Positions 1-7,053 of a stretch of DNA of 16,986 nt are shown one piece after another (positions within the stretch are counted from its first letter, which is position 1; each line of letters begins with the position of its first letter). The notes beneath the pieces are model-generated. The model worked only from the letters and a program-made list of their open reading frames with translations, was not told where the DNA came from and ran no database searches. The DNA comes from Actinomycetota bacterium. GTDB taxonomy: Bacteria; Actinomycetota; Actinomycetes; Mycobacteriales; Jatrophihabitantaceae. The position numbers were made by a program, and so were the translations under genes. The stretch spans positions 1 to 16,986 of the forward strand of contig JAFAWL010000236.1 in NCBI GenBank assembly GCA_019241805.1, written 5' to 3'.

Positions 1-1
1 G

Positions 2-898
2 CTGCTCGTCGCGGGCCACCGACATGGTGAAGTCGTCATCGGATTGTCACTGACCACGACCGCGCTGGGCACACTGCTTCCGATCCTGCGCGACGCCGAA
101 TTGATCGACGAAGCGTTCGGACACCACGTGCTCGCTATCGGCAGCCTCGGAGAGTTCGGACCGATCGTGCTGATCGCGCTGCTGCTCGGCGGTGACCACC
201 CCGTCTTGACCGCCTTACTGTTGGCCGGCTTCGGCGTGTTGGCCACGGGGTTCGCCTACGCCGCCGGCCGCCCTTGGGGTCAACCGGTCACGGAGGCACT
301 GCGCCGGGGATTGCATTCGAGTTCCCAACTGCCGGTCCGAGCGGCGATGTTGTTGATCGTCGCCCTGGTGTTGTTGGCCAGCCAGCTTGGCCTCGACGTG
401 CTGCTCGGAGCGTTCGCGGCGGGCATCATCGTCCGCGTCGCGGTCAGCGGGCGTGGGCACCGGGTCGAGACCGAGGTGTTCGAAGGCAAGCTCGAAGCCA
501 TCGGTTTCGGACTGTTCGTGCCGGTGTTTTTCGTCGTCAGCGGAGCGAAGCTCGATCTGAAGTCCTTCGGTCACCATCCGCTCGCACTGGCGGCAGTGGC
601 GATGTACGTCGCGCTGCTGCTCGCGGTTCGGGGCCTACCGACCTGGCTGGTCTATCGCCAAGCGTTGACGCCGCGGCCCCGTCTGAGCCTGGCGCTGTTC
701 TCCGCCACCGGACTACCGCTCATCGTCGTAATCGCTGCGATCGGCACGGACAATCACTACGTCGCCAGCCAGACCGCAGCCGCCTTGGTGACGGCGGGCG
801 TCCTGACCGTTCTGATCCTTCCCGCGGTAGCAATGCGGGTGCTGCTGCCCGGCCGTCCCGTGCGACGCGGCTCGGTTACCGACGCCGACGCCCTATGA
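2..898 (+). CDS. Kef-type monovalent cation:proton antiporter, C-terminal part (5' end outside window)
   Basis: Integral membrane protein of the CPA2 / Na+-H+ exchanger family, expected to swap K+ or Na+ for protons across the cytoplasmic membrane. The frame is open to the left edge, and the residues before the first possible start (a TTG at 44) continue a typical helix, so the gene begins outside the window; 298 residues are visible. About seven hydrophobic segments can be seen. Family-like stretches are ALGTLLPILRD near the visible N-terminus, GLDVLLGAFAAGIIV and LFVPVFFVVSGAKLDL. The protein ends about 15 residues after the last helix, so it has no C-terminal TrkA-N/RCK nucleotide-binding domain of the kind found in KefB/KefC. 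The ion carried cannot be told from sequence. The next gene starts 114 bp downstream on the same strand. The family call is firm; the substrate is unknown. Confidence 0.85.
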   Translation: MLVAGHRHGEVVIGLSLTTTALGTLLPILRDAELIDEAFGHHVLAIGSLGEFGPIVLIALLLGGDHPVLTALLLAGFGVLATGFAYAAGRPWGQPVTEALRRGLHSSSQLPVRAAMLLIVALVLLASQLGLDVLLGAFAAGIIVRVAVSGRGHRVETEVFEGKLEAIGFGLFVPVFFVVSGAKLDLKSFGHHPLALAAVAMYVALLLAVRGLPTWLVYRQALTPRPRLSLALFSATGLPLIVVIAAIGTDNHYVASQTAAALVTAGVLTVLILPAVAMRVLLPGRPVRRGSVTDADAL

Positions 899-974
899 CC
901 GATCATGGCAGTAGCGAGCGTCGGCTGCCGCTGCCTTCGGGCCATAGTCGTTATGTCGGCTTCATGGCTGGATG

Positions 975-1012
975 TTCATAGATCAACGCGATCCGCTGCT
1001 ACGCTCCGGCCC
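975..1012 (+). promoter_or_regulatory. Candidate promoter for a leaderless fkbM-type mRNA
   Basis: A TACGCT hexamer (1000-1005, fits the actinobacterial TANNNT -10 pattern) ends seven bases before the ATG at 1013, so transcription would begin at or next to the start codon. No Shine-Dalgarno-like sequence precedes the ATG. A weak -35 match, TTCATA (975-980), lies 19 bp upstream. Leaderless genes are common in actinobacteria; that use here is inferred. The rest of the 899-1012 gap shows nothing else. Confidence 0.35.
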
Positions 1013-2044
1013 ATGCACAGAACTCCAGTTGTGCTCGGTCGCCGGGTCGAGCTCGATGGCGGTGACACCGACGAATACCTTGCCGCGCTGGTCGACGGCA
1101 AACCGTTCGAAGACAGCCCGTTGACCATCGTCGATCGACTGCTCGCGGGCGTCGAGGACGCGACGTTGGTCGACGTCGGGGCCAACCTCGGGGTGCACGC
1201 GGTCGCGCTTGCACTGGCTCACCCGGCATGCCACGTTGTCGCGATCGAAGCTAATCCGAAGGTATTGCCCTGGTTGCGGACTAACGTCACGCGCAACGGA
1301 TGCGAAAACGTTGAGATCGTCGGTTGTGCCGTGTCCGATGCCGAGGGTGAGATCGAGTTCTTCACCAACGTCAACTTCCCGGCCGGCAGCGGCATGTTGA
1401 ACGGCTCGGCCGACGAATTGGCCGCGGTCATCAAGAACCACCCTTCCGGCGCCGAGCTGGTCGAAAAGGTGGGCATGCGCCGGCTCGATGACATTCTCGA
1501 CCCCAACCGCCAGGAGAACGTCCGCGTTCTGAAGATCGACGTCGAGGGCCACGACATTCGAGTTCTACGCGGCGCTCCGAACCTCTTGGCTGCCCACCCC
1601 GTAGTCGTCATGGAGTTCGCCACGCTTGCGATCACCCTTCATGCCGGCATGCTGCCCAGCGACGTCATTCGCGAGGTGCGGCGTCAGTTCGAGTATGTCT
1701 ACGTGATCGGTGCGTACGGCCACTTGCGGCGTATCGAAAGCGAAACCGACGTCGTTGACTTCCTGTCCGAGAACGCGGTTCGAAAACCGGTGCAGGACTT
1801 GCTGTGTTGCTCGGCCGAATCCCCGCTGTTGGGCCGCGTTCAGAAATTGGCGGCCTCGGGATCGGAGAAGCCGACCGCGCCGTCGGCGACGGCCTCGACC
1901 GTCGAACCGATGGGTGAGAACATCCTTGCCCTGCGGGCTGAACTCACCGCAGTCCAGGAGGAGCTTGTTCGCGTTCGGCAAAGCGTTTCCTGGCGGGTTA
2001 CTCGTCCCCTTCGCGCCGTCCGCCGGCGGATCGGTCAGCACTGA
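1013..2044 (+). CDS. FkbM-family SAM-dependent methyltransferase with glycosyltransferase-like C-terminal tail
   Basis: Predicted class I methyltransferase of the FkbM type, likely O-methylating a sugar, glycan or secondary metabolite; the substrate is unknown. From the ATG at 1013 the protein has 343 residues. The SAM-binding motif VDVGANLGVHA lies at 53-63, the acidic end of strand 2 (VAIEANP) at 76-82, and the family signature LKIDVEGHD at 173-181. Residues 303-324 look like a short coiled coil, followed by SWRVTRPLR (326-334) and a basic end. This tail resembles the one on many bacterial cell-surface glycosyltransferases. An in-frame ATG at 905 would add 36 residues with no similarity to the family and no ribosome site, so 1013 is preferred. 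It follows the antiporter on the same strand and converges on dprA across 45 bp. That gap has no convincing terminator, only a 10-bp palindrome (2074-2083). Confidence 0.85.
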   Translation: MHRTPVVLGRRVELDGGDTDEYLAALVDGKPFEDSPLTIVDRLLAGVEDATLVDVGANLGVHAVALALAHPACHVVAIEANPKVLPWLRTNVTRNGCENVEIVGCAVSDAEGEIEFFTNVNFPAGSGMLNGSADELAAVIKNHPSGAELVEKVGMRRLDDILDPNRQENVRVLKIDVEGHDIRVLRGAPNLLAAHPVVVMEFATLAITLHAGMLPSDVIREVRRQFEYVYVIGAYGHLRRIESETDVVDFLSENAVRKPVQDLLCCSAESPLLGRVQKLAASGSEKPTAPSATASTVEPMGENILALRAELTAVQEELVRVRQSVSWRVTRPLRAVRRRIGQH

Positions 2045-2089
2045 CCCCGAGGCGATGCCGGCCAATGATCGGCGCGACGTCGCACACCG

Positions 2090-3307
2090 TCAGCCGAGTT
2101 CGACCGCTATCCGCACACCGGACTCGTCGCGCTCGACCAGCCCGGCCATCTCCAACACAGGCAAGGCTCGTATGACCTCGCGGATGTCGAATCCGCACCG
2201 GGAGGCCAGGCGTTCGACACTGATCGAACCGCGGGCCGGCAAGCCGTCGAACACCCGGCGAGCCAGCGCGTCGACCGAGTCGAGTCGCCCTCGACGGCTC
2301 ATGTCCGAACCGGTGTTCGTGTTCACGGCGGTGCGGACAGCGACCTCGCTGATCCGCCCGACGACCCCGATCACGTCGTCGACGGATTCGACCAACAGCG
2401 CGGAGTACCCCTCGCGGCGAAGTAGCGCGTGACAGCCGGCTGAACGCCCAGAGGTGACCGGGCCGGGCACGACCATCAACGGTCGGCCCTGATTTACGCA
2501 GTGAGCGGCGGTGTTGAGCGCACCGGATCGCAGGGCCGCCTCGACCACGACCGTGCCCCCAGCCAGCGCGGCGATGAGCCGATTCCGGCTCAGGAAGCGA
2601 TGACGTTGCGGCGCGGTGCCCGGCGGACTCTCACTGATCAGCGCCCCGGCGTGCGCGACACGCTCGAACAGATTGGCGTGTGCCGCCGGATAGGGACGAT
2701 CCAGGCCACCGGCGGACACGATGACGGTCGCTCCTTCGGCCGCCAGCGCCGCCCGATGGGCCGCCGCGTCGATACCGAAGGCGCCGCCACTGATGACGAC
2801 GACACCTCGACGAGCGAGCCCGAAGGCGAGCTCAGCCGCCACGGCGTCCCCGTAGGCCGTGCTGGACCGCGACCCGACGATCGCGACCGAGCGGACTGGC
2901 AGCGCCTCGTCCAGGCTCCCCTTGACCCAGAGCGCAAGCGGTGGAGTCGCCATCGCCATGAGTTCGACTCGGCGGGCGGCCCCGGCCGCGGTGGCCGCCC
3001 GCTGCAAGGCCGCGAACGCTGTGGTCGGCCATCGGGCGGACTCCGGCACCAGCAGCCGGATACCGTGCCGCGCGGCCACGTCGAGATCGGCATCAGGATC
3101 GGTCCGGTCCCTACGCGCGGCGGTCACCGCGGCAACGTCGTCGGGAACGGTGCCTGCCACGATCGCACGAACCGCGTCGATCGGTCCGTACTGTTCGACG
3201 AAGCGCCAGAGCGCCCAATGACCCGGTTCGGCGACCCGGCTCATGAAGGCCCGGGCCCGCAGCAGCTCCGGACTCGGACCGGCCGCATCCAGCGGCGGAC
3301 CGGTCAC
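2090..3307 (-). CDS. dprA: DNA-processing protein DprA/Smf
   Basis: Cytoplasmic ssDNA-binding protein that loads RecA onto incoming single strands during natural transformation; it is also widely kept in species not known to be competent. The protein has 405 residues. An N-terminal helical region (about 10-60) is followed by the Rossmann-like DprA domain, with VAIVGSRSSTAYG (141-153), SGGAFGIDAAAH (173-184) and FLSRNRLIA (238-246). A C-terminal winged-helix domain covers about 345-402. All core motifs are intact and the length fits actinobacterial DprA. The GTG start overlaps the comM stop codon as GTGA, which indicates translational coupling and fixes the start. It is the last gene of the minus-strand block and converges with the methyltransferase gene; no clear terminator follows it. 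Confidence 0.95.
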   Translation of the reverse strand: MTGPPLDAAGPSPELLRARAFMSRVAEPGHWALWRFVEQYGPIDAVRAIVAGTVPDDVAAVTAARRDRTDPDADLDVAARHGIRLLVPESARWPTTAFAALQRAATAAGAARRVELMAMATPPLALWVKGSLDEALPVRSVAIVGSRSSTAYGDAVAAELAFGLARRGVVVISGGAFGIDAAAHRAALAAEGATVIVSAGGLDRPYPAAHANLFERVAHAGALISESPPGTAPQRHRFLSRNRLIAALAGGTVVVEAALRSGALNTAAHCVNQGRPLMVVPGPVTSGRSAGCHALLRREGYSALLVESVDDVIGVVGRISEVAVRTAVNTNTGSDMSRRGRLDSVDALARRVFDGLPARGSISVERLASRCGFDIREVIRALPVLEMAGLVERDESGVRIAVELG

Positions 3308-4887
3308 GCCGCAACCGACCCGCTGCGGCCGGTCCGGAAGAACAACGCTTCGGCGAGGTCACCTGCGGTCGGTGTGACGTGTCCGGCCAGATCCGCGATC
3401 GACCACGCCATCCGGAGTACGCGGTCATAACCCCGGGCGCTCAGCTGTCCCCGTTCCATTCCGAGTTCGGCCGGCGCGACGACCCGCGGGGACAAGCGGA
3501 ATCTGTCCTGGCGCAGGAACGCACCCGGTGCGTCGGCATTGACCGACCAACCGGAATCAGCCCAACGCTGCGCGGCGGTTGCCCGGGCCTTCGCAACGCG
3601 ACGCGCGACGTCGGCGCTGGATTCGTTCGCCCGCTCTTCGAACAACTCACCGCGCGGTACCGGATCGACATACATGCGCACGTCGACCCGATCCAGCAGC
3701 GGCCCGGACAATCTTTGCTCGTACCGTCGCCGCGTATTCGGCGCGCACGCGCAGTCACGCTCACGGCGTCCGCACGGGCAAGGATTGGCGGCAAGAACCA
3801 ACTGGAACCGCGCCGGATACGTGACCGCGCCTTGACTGCGGTGCAGCACGACTTCCCCGCTTTCCAGTGGCTGTCGAAGCGCATCGATGGCCCGAGGCGT
3901 GAATTCGGGCGCCTCGTCGAGGAAGAGCACGCCGTGATGGGCCAGGGAAATCGCTCCGGGTCGGGCCAAGCCGGATCCGCCGCCGACGAGTGCGGCGACG
4001 GTGGTGCTGTGATGCGGGGCCTGCCACGGCGGTCGTCGTACGAGACGCGACTGGCTGTCGAGCCGCCCGGCGACCGAGTGCACGGCGGTCACGTCGAGCG
4101 CGGCATCGTCATTGAGTCGAGGCAGCAACCCGGGCAGGCGCTCGGCGAGCATCGTCTTGCCGGCGCCGGGTGCACCCTGCAGGAAGACGTGATGCCGCCC
4201 GGCCGCCGCGACCTCGAGCGCGCGTTTGGCCAACTGCTGGCCGGCAACATCGGCAAGGTCGGGGGTCGCGCTCGACTCGGCTTCGGTCTCGTGGGCCGTG
4301 GCCCGCTCCGGCGGCGCCGACCGACCGGTGAGCCAGCCGACGACCTGACTGAGATCGTCGGCAACGTGCACGTCGAAGGACGCGTTGGCCGAGGCATCCG
4401 CTTCCGGTGCGCTCGGGTGCGATCCGCCCGGGCGATACGCCAGCGCCGCTTCGGCGCAGTTGGCGCGCGCGACTACTACCCGCCGTACGCCGGCCCGGCG
4501 TGCGGCGAGCACCGCCGGCAGCACGCCTCGAACCGGCCGAAGCGATCCGTCCAGTCCGAGTTCTGCGATCCAGACGCTGTCGGCGATCGTTGCCGGTGCG
4601 ACGACGCCGGTGGCGGCGAGCACGGCGATGGCCAATGCGAGATCGAACCGACTGCCAATTTTCGGCACGTCGGCCGGAAACAGCGCCAGGGTTATCCGCT
4701 TGTTCGGCCACTCGATCGCGCTGTTCATCACTGCCGCGCGGATCCGGTCGCGCGATTCGACGACTGAGACGTCGGCGAGTCCGGTGAAAGTCAGCCCAGG
4801 CAGCCCTGGTCCGACATCGGCCTCGATTTCGACGAGCCGGCCGCTGACTCCGGCCAGTGCTACCGCGAGAGTCTTGGCCACGGTCAT
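3304..4887 (-). CDS. comM: YifB/ComM-family Mg-chelatase-like AAA+ ATPase
   Basis: AAA+ ATPase of the ComM/YifB family; the studied proteobacterial ComM is a hexameric helicase that promotes branch migration of recombining DNA in transformation. The protein has 527 residues. An N-terminal Lon-protease-like (ChlI) domain covers about 20-145. Walker A GAPGAGKT is at 238-245 and Walker B GVLFLDEAPEF at 319-329. A cysteine cluster NPCPCGRRERDCAC (368-381) offers four candidate metal ligands, C370, C372, C379 and C381. A conserved C-terminal helical domain covers about 420-520. Residues 152-205 form a low-complexity linker. The ATG overlaps the yraN stop by one base (TGATG), and its own stop overlaps dprA (GTGA), so yraN-comM-dprA form one translationally coupled unit. 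The family call is firm; a role in competence in this organism is inferred. Confidence 0.94.
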   Translation of the reverse strand: MTVAKTLAVALAGVSGRLVEIEADVGPGLPGLTFTGLADVSVVESRDRIRAAVMNSAIEWPNKRITLALFPADVPKIGSRFDLALAIAVLAATGVVAPATIADSVWIAELGLDGSLRPVRGVLPAVLAARRAGVRRVVVARANCAEAALAYRPGGSHPSAPEADASANASFDVHVADDLSQVVGWLTGRSAPPERATAHETEAESSATPDLADVAGQQLAKRALEVAAAGRHHVFLQGAPGAGKTMLAERLPGLLPRLNDDAALDVTAVHSVAGRLDSQSRLVRRPPWQAPHHSTTVAALVGGGSGLARPGAISLAHHGVLFLDEAPEFTPRAIDALRQPLESGEVVLHRSQGAVTYPARFQLVLAANPCPCGRRERDCACAPNTRRRYEQRLSGPLLDRVDVRMYVDPVPRGELFEERANESSADVARRVAKARATAAQRWADSGWSVNADAPGAFLRQDRFRLSPRVVAPAELGMERGQLSARGYDRVLRMAWSIADLAGHVTPTAGDLAEALFFRTGRSGSVAA

Positions 4888-5252
4888 CAGAACGCGCCGA
4901 TCCGGTGCTCGACGCTTGGCGCGCCGCGACGGGCCAGCACGACACTGATGACGTCGAATCGCAACTCCGGCCGGAATCCCTCGGCGCTTCGGTGGTCGGC
5001 CAACCAGGCCAGCGCAAGGCGTCGAATCCGCGCCGCCTTGATCCCGTCGACCGCCTCGGCTGGGTAGCCGTAGTCGGTCGACGACCGGGTCTTCACCTCG
5101 CAGAACACGACCGCGGCGTCATCGCGCGCGACGATGTCCAGCTCACCGTCGCGGCAACGCCAATTGCGATCCAGGATCTCCAGCCCGCGTTCGGCCAAAT
5201 AACGGGCTGCTAGCCGCTCCCCGTATTGGCCGATGGCGCGGTTGGCTGTCAT
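4887..5252 (-). CDS. yraN: YraN/UPF0102-family putative endonuclease-fold protein
   Basis: Small protein (121 residues) of the UPF0102/YraN family, which has a restriction-endonuclease-like fold; no reaction is firmly assigned to the family. The nuclease-type core is visible as DGELDIVARDD (about 36-46) followed by VVFCEVKTRSS (about 48-58), giving the E/D...EVK arrangement. The N-terminal GQYGERLAARYL segment is typical. The ATG at 5252 is chosen because family members begin just before this GxxGE helix; a TTG at 5312 would add 20 atypical residues. Ribosome site signals are weak. It sits directly before comM and dprA, as in other actinobacteria, where the trio is usually kept together. The 141 bp upstream contain DnaA-box-like repeats, described separately. 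Confidence 0.9.
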   Translation of the reverse strand: MTANRAIGQYGERLAARYLAERGLEILDRNWRCRDGELDIVARDDAAVVFCEVKTRSSTDYGYPAEAVDGIKAARIRRLALAWLADHRSAEGFRPELRFDVISVVLARRGAPSVEHRIGAF

Positions 5253-5393
5253 GGCGACAACGATCCCGCCGGGGCGTGACGGGTGAGCCGCAGCGGCGCG
5301 GCCTGTGGACAAGCGGGGGCCTGTGGGCAGACGACTTGACCGAGGTCCGCCGGTGTGCAGCGGACCGGTTGGCCCGACCCGACCGGCGGCAAG
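5253..5393. promoter_or_regulatory. Spacer between DUF2469 gene and yraN with DnaA-box-like direct repeat and a hairpin
   Basis: The longest break in the lepB-to-dprA stretch. An 18-bp direct repeat carries TGTGGACAA (5304-5312), an exact reverse complement of TTGTCCACA, the DnaA-box form common in high-GC actinobacteria, and a looser copy TGTGGGCAG (5322-5330). A 7-bp inverted repeat (GGTCCGC 5344-5350 with GCGGACC 5360-5366, 9-nt loop) lies 27 nt past the DUF2469 stop and could act as a terminator, although no T-run follows. No clear -35/-10 pair is seen for yraN. Confidence 0.4.
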
Positions 5394-5702
5394 TTAGGAG
5401 CTGGGTAACTCCAGTTCGGGCTTGTCGAGCTCCTCGATGTTGACGTCTTTGAACGTCACGACGCGAACCGTCTTCACGAATCGCGCCGGCCGATACATGT
5501 CCCACACCCAGGCGTCGCGCATCGTCAGCTCGAAATAGACCTCGCCGTCGGCCGTCTGCGGGGTCAGCTCGACCTCGTTGGTGAGGTAGAAGCGCCGCTC
5601 GGTCTCCACGACGTAGCTGAACTGCGAGACGATGTCCTTGTACTCGCGATAGAGCTGCAGCTCCATGTCGGTCTCGTAGTTCTCGAGGTCCTCAGTGCTC
5701 AC
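5394..5702 (-). CDS. DUF2469 family protein (conserved actinobacterial hypothetical)
   Basis: Soluble protein of 102 residues matching the DUF2469 family (M. tuberculosis Rv2901c is nearly the same length and sits in the same place, next to rnhB). Its function is unknown. The acidic N-terminus STEDLENYETDMELQLYREY and the stretches FSYVVETERRFYLTN and MRDAWVWDMYRP are the recognisable parts. It has no signal peptide or membrane segment. The GTG start overlaps the rnhB stop as GTGA, so it is almost certainly co-translated with RNase HII; this fixes the start against a longer open frame reaching into rnhB. The gene ends in TAA. Family assignment is by recalled similarity and position. Confidence 0.9.
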   Translation of the reverse strand: MSTEDLENYETDMELQLYREYKDIVSQFSYVVETERRFYLTNEVELTPQTADGEVYFELTMRDAWVWDMYRPARFVKTVRVVTFKDVNIEELDKPELELPSS

Positions 5703-6496
5703 GCGGTCTCCAAGCTCGGGTAGGTTGCGAGATCGCCGTCGGCGTAGGCGGATGTCATGTTGGTGTCGTCGGTCAGCAGCTCGAAGTCGATGGCGGCATT
5801 CTCTCCGACCGGGTCGCCGGCTCGCAGGACGCGCTGCACGTTGATGTAGCGACGTCGATGCTCGGGGCAGGGGCCGTGCCGCTCCAGTGCGGCCGCGTGA
5901 TGGGCGGTGACGTACCCCTTGTGCTTGGCGAAGTCGTACTCGGGCCACTGCTCGTGCAACTCGCGCATGATCCGGTCTCGCGTCACCTTCGCCAGTATCG
6001 ACGCCGCCGCGATACAGGCGACCACAGCGTCACCTTTCCACACCGCGGTCGTCGGCACCCCCAGACCGGGCACCGGAAAGCCGTCGGTCAATGCGTACGA
6101 AGGCCTGGGCTCCAGCAGACCGATCGCTCGCCGCATGCCGGCCAAATTGGCCACGTGCAATCCGATCGCATCGACCTCGGCCGCCGAAATCACGACGACC
6201 GCGTAGGCAGCGGCACGACGAACGACCTGCTCGTAGAGCCGCTCCCGCGTCGCCGCCGTCAAAACTTTCGAGTCGGCCAGCCCCTCGATCCGGCCCCGGC
6301 GACCAGGCGCCACGATGCACGCCGCCACGACGAGCGGACCGGCACATGCGCCTCGTCCCGCCTCATCGGCTCCCGCGACCGCGGCGAAACCGGCGCGGCT
6401 CAGAGCCGCCTCGTACGCCTCGATTCCGGCGTCACGCCGAACAACCGGGCGCGGTGGCCTGAACAGCCGCACTGCGCTGGCAGAGGAGGACGTCAT
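5699..6496 (-). CDS. rnhB: Ribonuclease HII
   Basis: Cytoplasmic endonuclease that cuts the RNA strand of RNA-DNA hybrids and removes single ribonucleotides misplaced in DNA. The protein has 265 residues. The catalytic carboxylates are visible: D44 and E45 in GADEAGRGACAGP (42-54), D138 in LTDGF and D156 in WKGD, with the usual 18-residue spacing between the last two. ADSKVLT (74-80) and IAAASILAKVTRDR (162-175) are typical family segments. The first 35 residues and the last 35 extend beyond the conserved core, as is common in actinobacterial RnhB. The ATG at 6496 is preceded by a 59-bp gap containing a hairpin and a possible -10 (TAGCGT, 6512-6507 on the minus strand), so a separate promoter is possible. 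The 3' end overlaps the DUF2469 gene. Confidence 0.95.
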   Translation of the reverse strand: MTSSSASAVRLFRPPRPVVRRDAGIEAYEAALSRAGFAAVAGADEAGRGACAGPLVVAACIVAPGRRGRIEGLADSKVLTAATRERLYEQVVRRAAAYAVVVISAAEVDAIGLHVANLAGMRRAIGLLEPRPSYALTDGFPVPGLGVPTTAVWKGDAVVACIAAASILAKVTRDRIMRELHEQWPEYDFAKHKGYVTAHHAAALERHGPCPEHRRRYINVQRVLRAGDPVGENAAIDFELLTDDTNMTSAYADGDLATYPSLETA

Positions 6497-6526
6497 GACC
6501 TGTCATACGCTACGCCGACCGGGAAG

Positions 6527-6561
6527 GGATGACGGCCCGTCCGGGGCGCTGGCCGTCATCC
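6527..6561 (-). terminator. Inverted repeat at the end of the Nudix gene (possible terminator)
   Basis: GGATGACGGCC (6527-6537) and GGCCGTCATCC (6551-6561) form a perfect 11-bp stem with a 13-nt loop. The distal arm contains the Nudix gene stop codon. A further GGAA/TTCC pairing (6522-6525 with 6564-6567) could lengthen it. On the minus strand the stem is followed by CTTCCC rather than a run of T, so it is a terminator without a U-tract, a processing site or a stabiliser. Its place between the Nudix gene and rnhB suggests it divides two transcripts. Confidence 0.5.
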
Positions 6562-7053
6562 GTTTCCGGGGCGCGCGGACGGGTCCACGCAACCCGCGAG
6601 CACCGTCAGCGCTCGCTCGAGGACCTCGGCGATCTCGGGCGGGAAGAACGTCTCGATCGAGCCGCGCAGTTCGTTCAACGTCCACCAACGCAGACCGAGA
6701 AGTGTCGCCGCCTCCATCTCGGTCGGTTCGGCCGGCACGGGGTCGACGCCACTCGGCGAGCGAGCCACGTAGAAATGATTGGTCTGATCGAACGCCTGGC
6801 CGGCGTAGGACCAGGTACGCCGGTCGACATGCACGACCGGTGAGTCCGGCCTCACGCTGACGCGCAACCCGGTCTCCTCGTAAACCTCACGCACGGCCGC
6901 AGCCACCGGCGACTCTCCCGGCTCGATCCCGCCGCCGGGGGTGAGCCAGTAGGGCCCCTGGTCGTCGTCCAACTGTTCGTTGATGAGCAGCACCCGGTCC
7001 TGATCGTCGACCACGAGCACCCGGGCCCCGAAACGGCGGGCCGGCTCGGTCAC
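6556..7053 (-). CDS. Nudix hydrolase
   Basis: Small cytoplasmic Nudix-family pyrophosphatase of 165 residues; it would hydrolyse a nucleoside diphosphate linked to another group, but the substrate cannot be read from sequence. The Nudix box is complete at 41-63: G41, E47, R55, E56, E59, E60, G62, matching GX5EX7REUXEEXGU. The domain begins with VLVVDDQDRVLLI (12-24), and a WW pair with a proline-rich segment follows in the C-terminal half. The GTG start overlaps the lepB stop as GTGA, so it is coupled to signal peptidase; this lepB-adjacent place is common in actinobacteria. The final residues lie inside an 11-bp inverted repeat. Function beyond the family is not supported. Confidence 0.92.
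   Translation of the reverse strand: MTEPARRFGARVLVVDDQDRVLLINEQLDDDQGPYWLTPGGGIEPGESPVAAAVREVYEETGLRVSVRPDSPVVHVDRRTWSYAGQAFDQTNHFYVARSPSGVDPVPAEPTEMEAATLLGLRWWTLNELRGSIETFFPPEIAEVLERALTVLAGCVDPSARPGNG

Noticed and set aside
44..46. TTG at 44 as start of the antiporter.
   Set aside because: The codons before it continue the membrane helix in frame to the left edge.
274..981. Plus-strand open frame of 235 residues inside the antiporter gene.
   Set aside because: Arg/Gly/Pro-rich out-of-frame reading of a GC-rich gene with clear membrane-protein sequence in the other frame.
905..1012. Longer N-terminus for the FkbM methyltransferase from the ATG at 905.
   Set aside because: The extra 36 residues do not look like the family, no ribosome site precedes it, and a -10 sits just before the ATG at 1013.
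2057..2083. Possible terminator between the convergent methyltransferase and dprA genes.
   Set aside because: Only a 4-bp stem and a loopless 10-bp palindrome are present, with no T-run on either strand.
3379..4767. Plus-strand open frame of 462 residues opposite comM.
   Set aside because: Antisense shadow of a well-conserved AAA+ gene; it has no recognisable domain and a composition typical of reverse reading of GC-rich codons.
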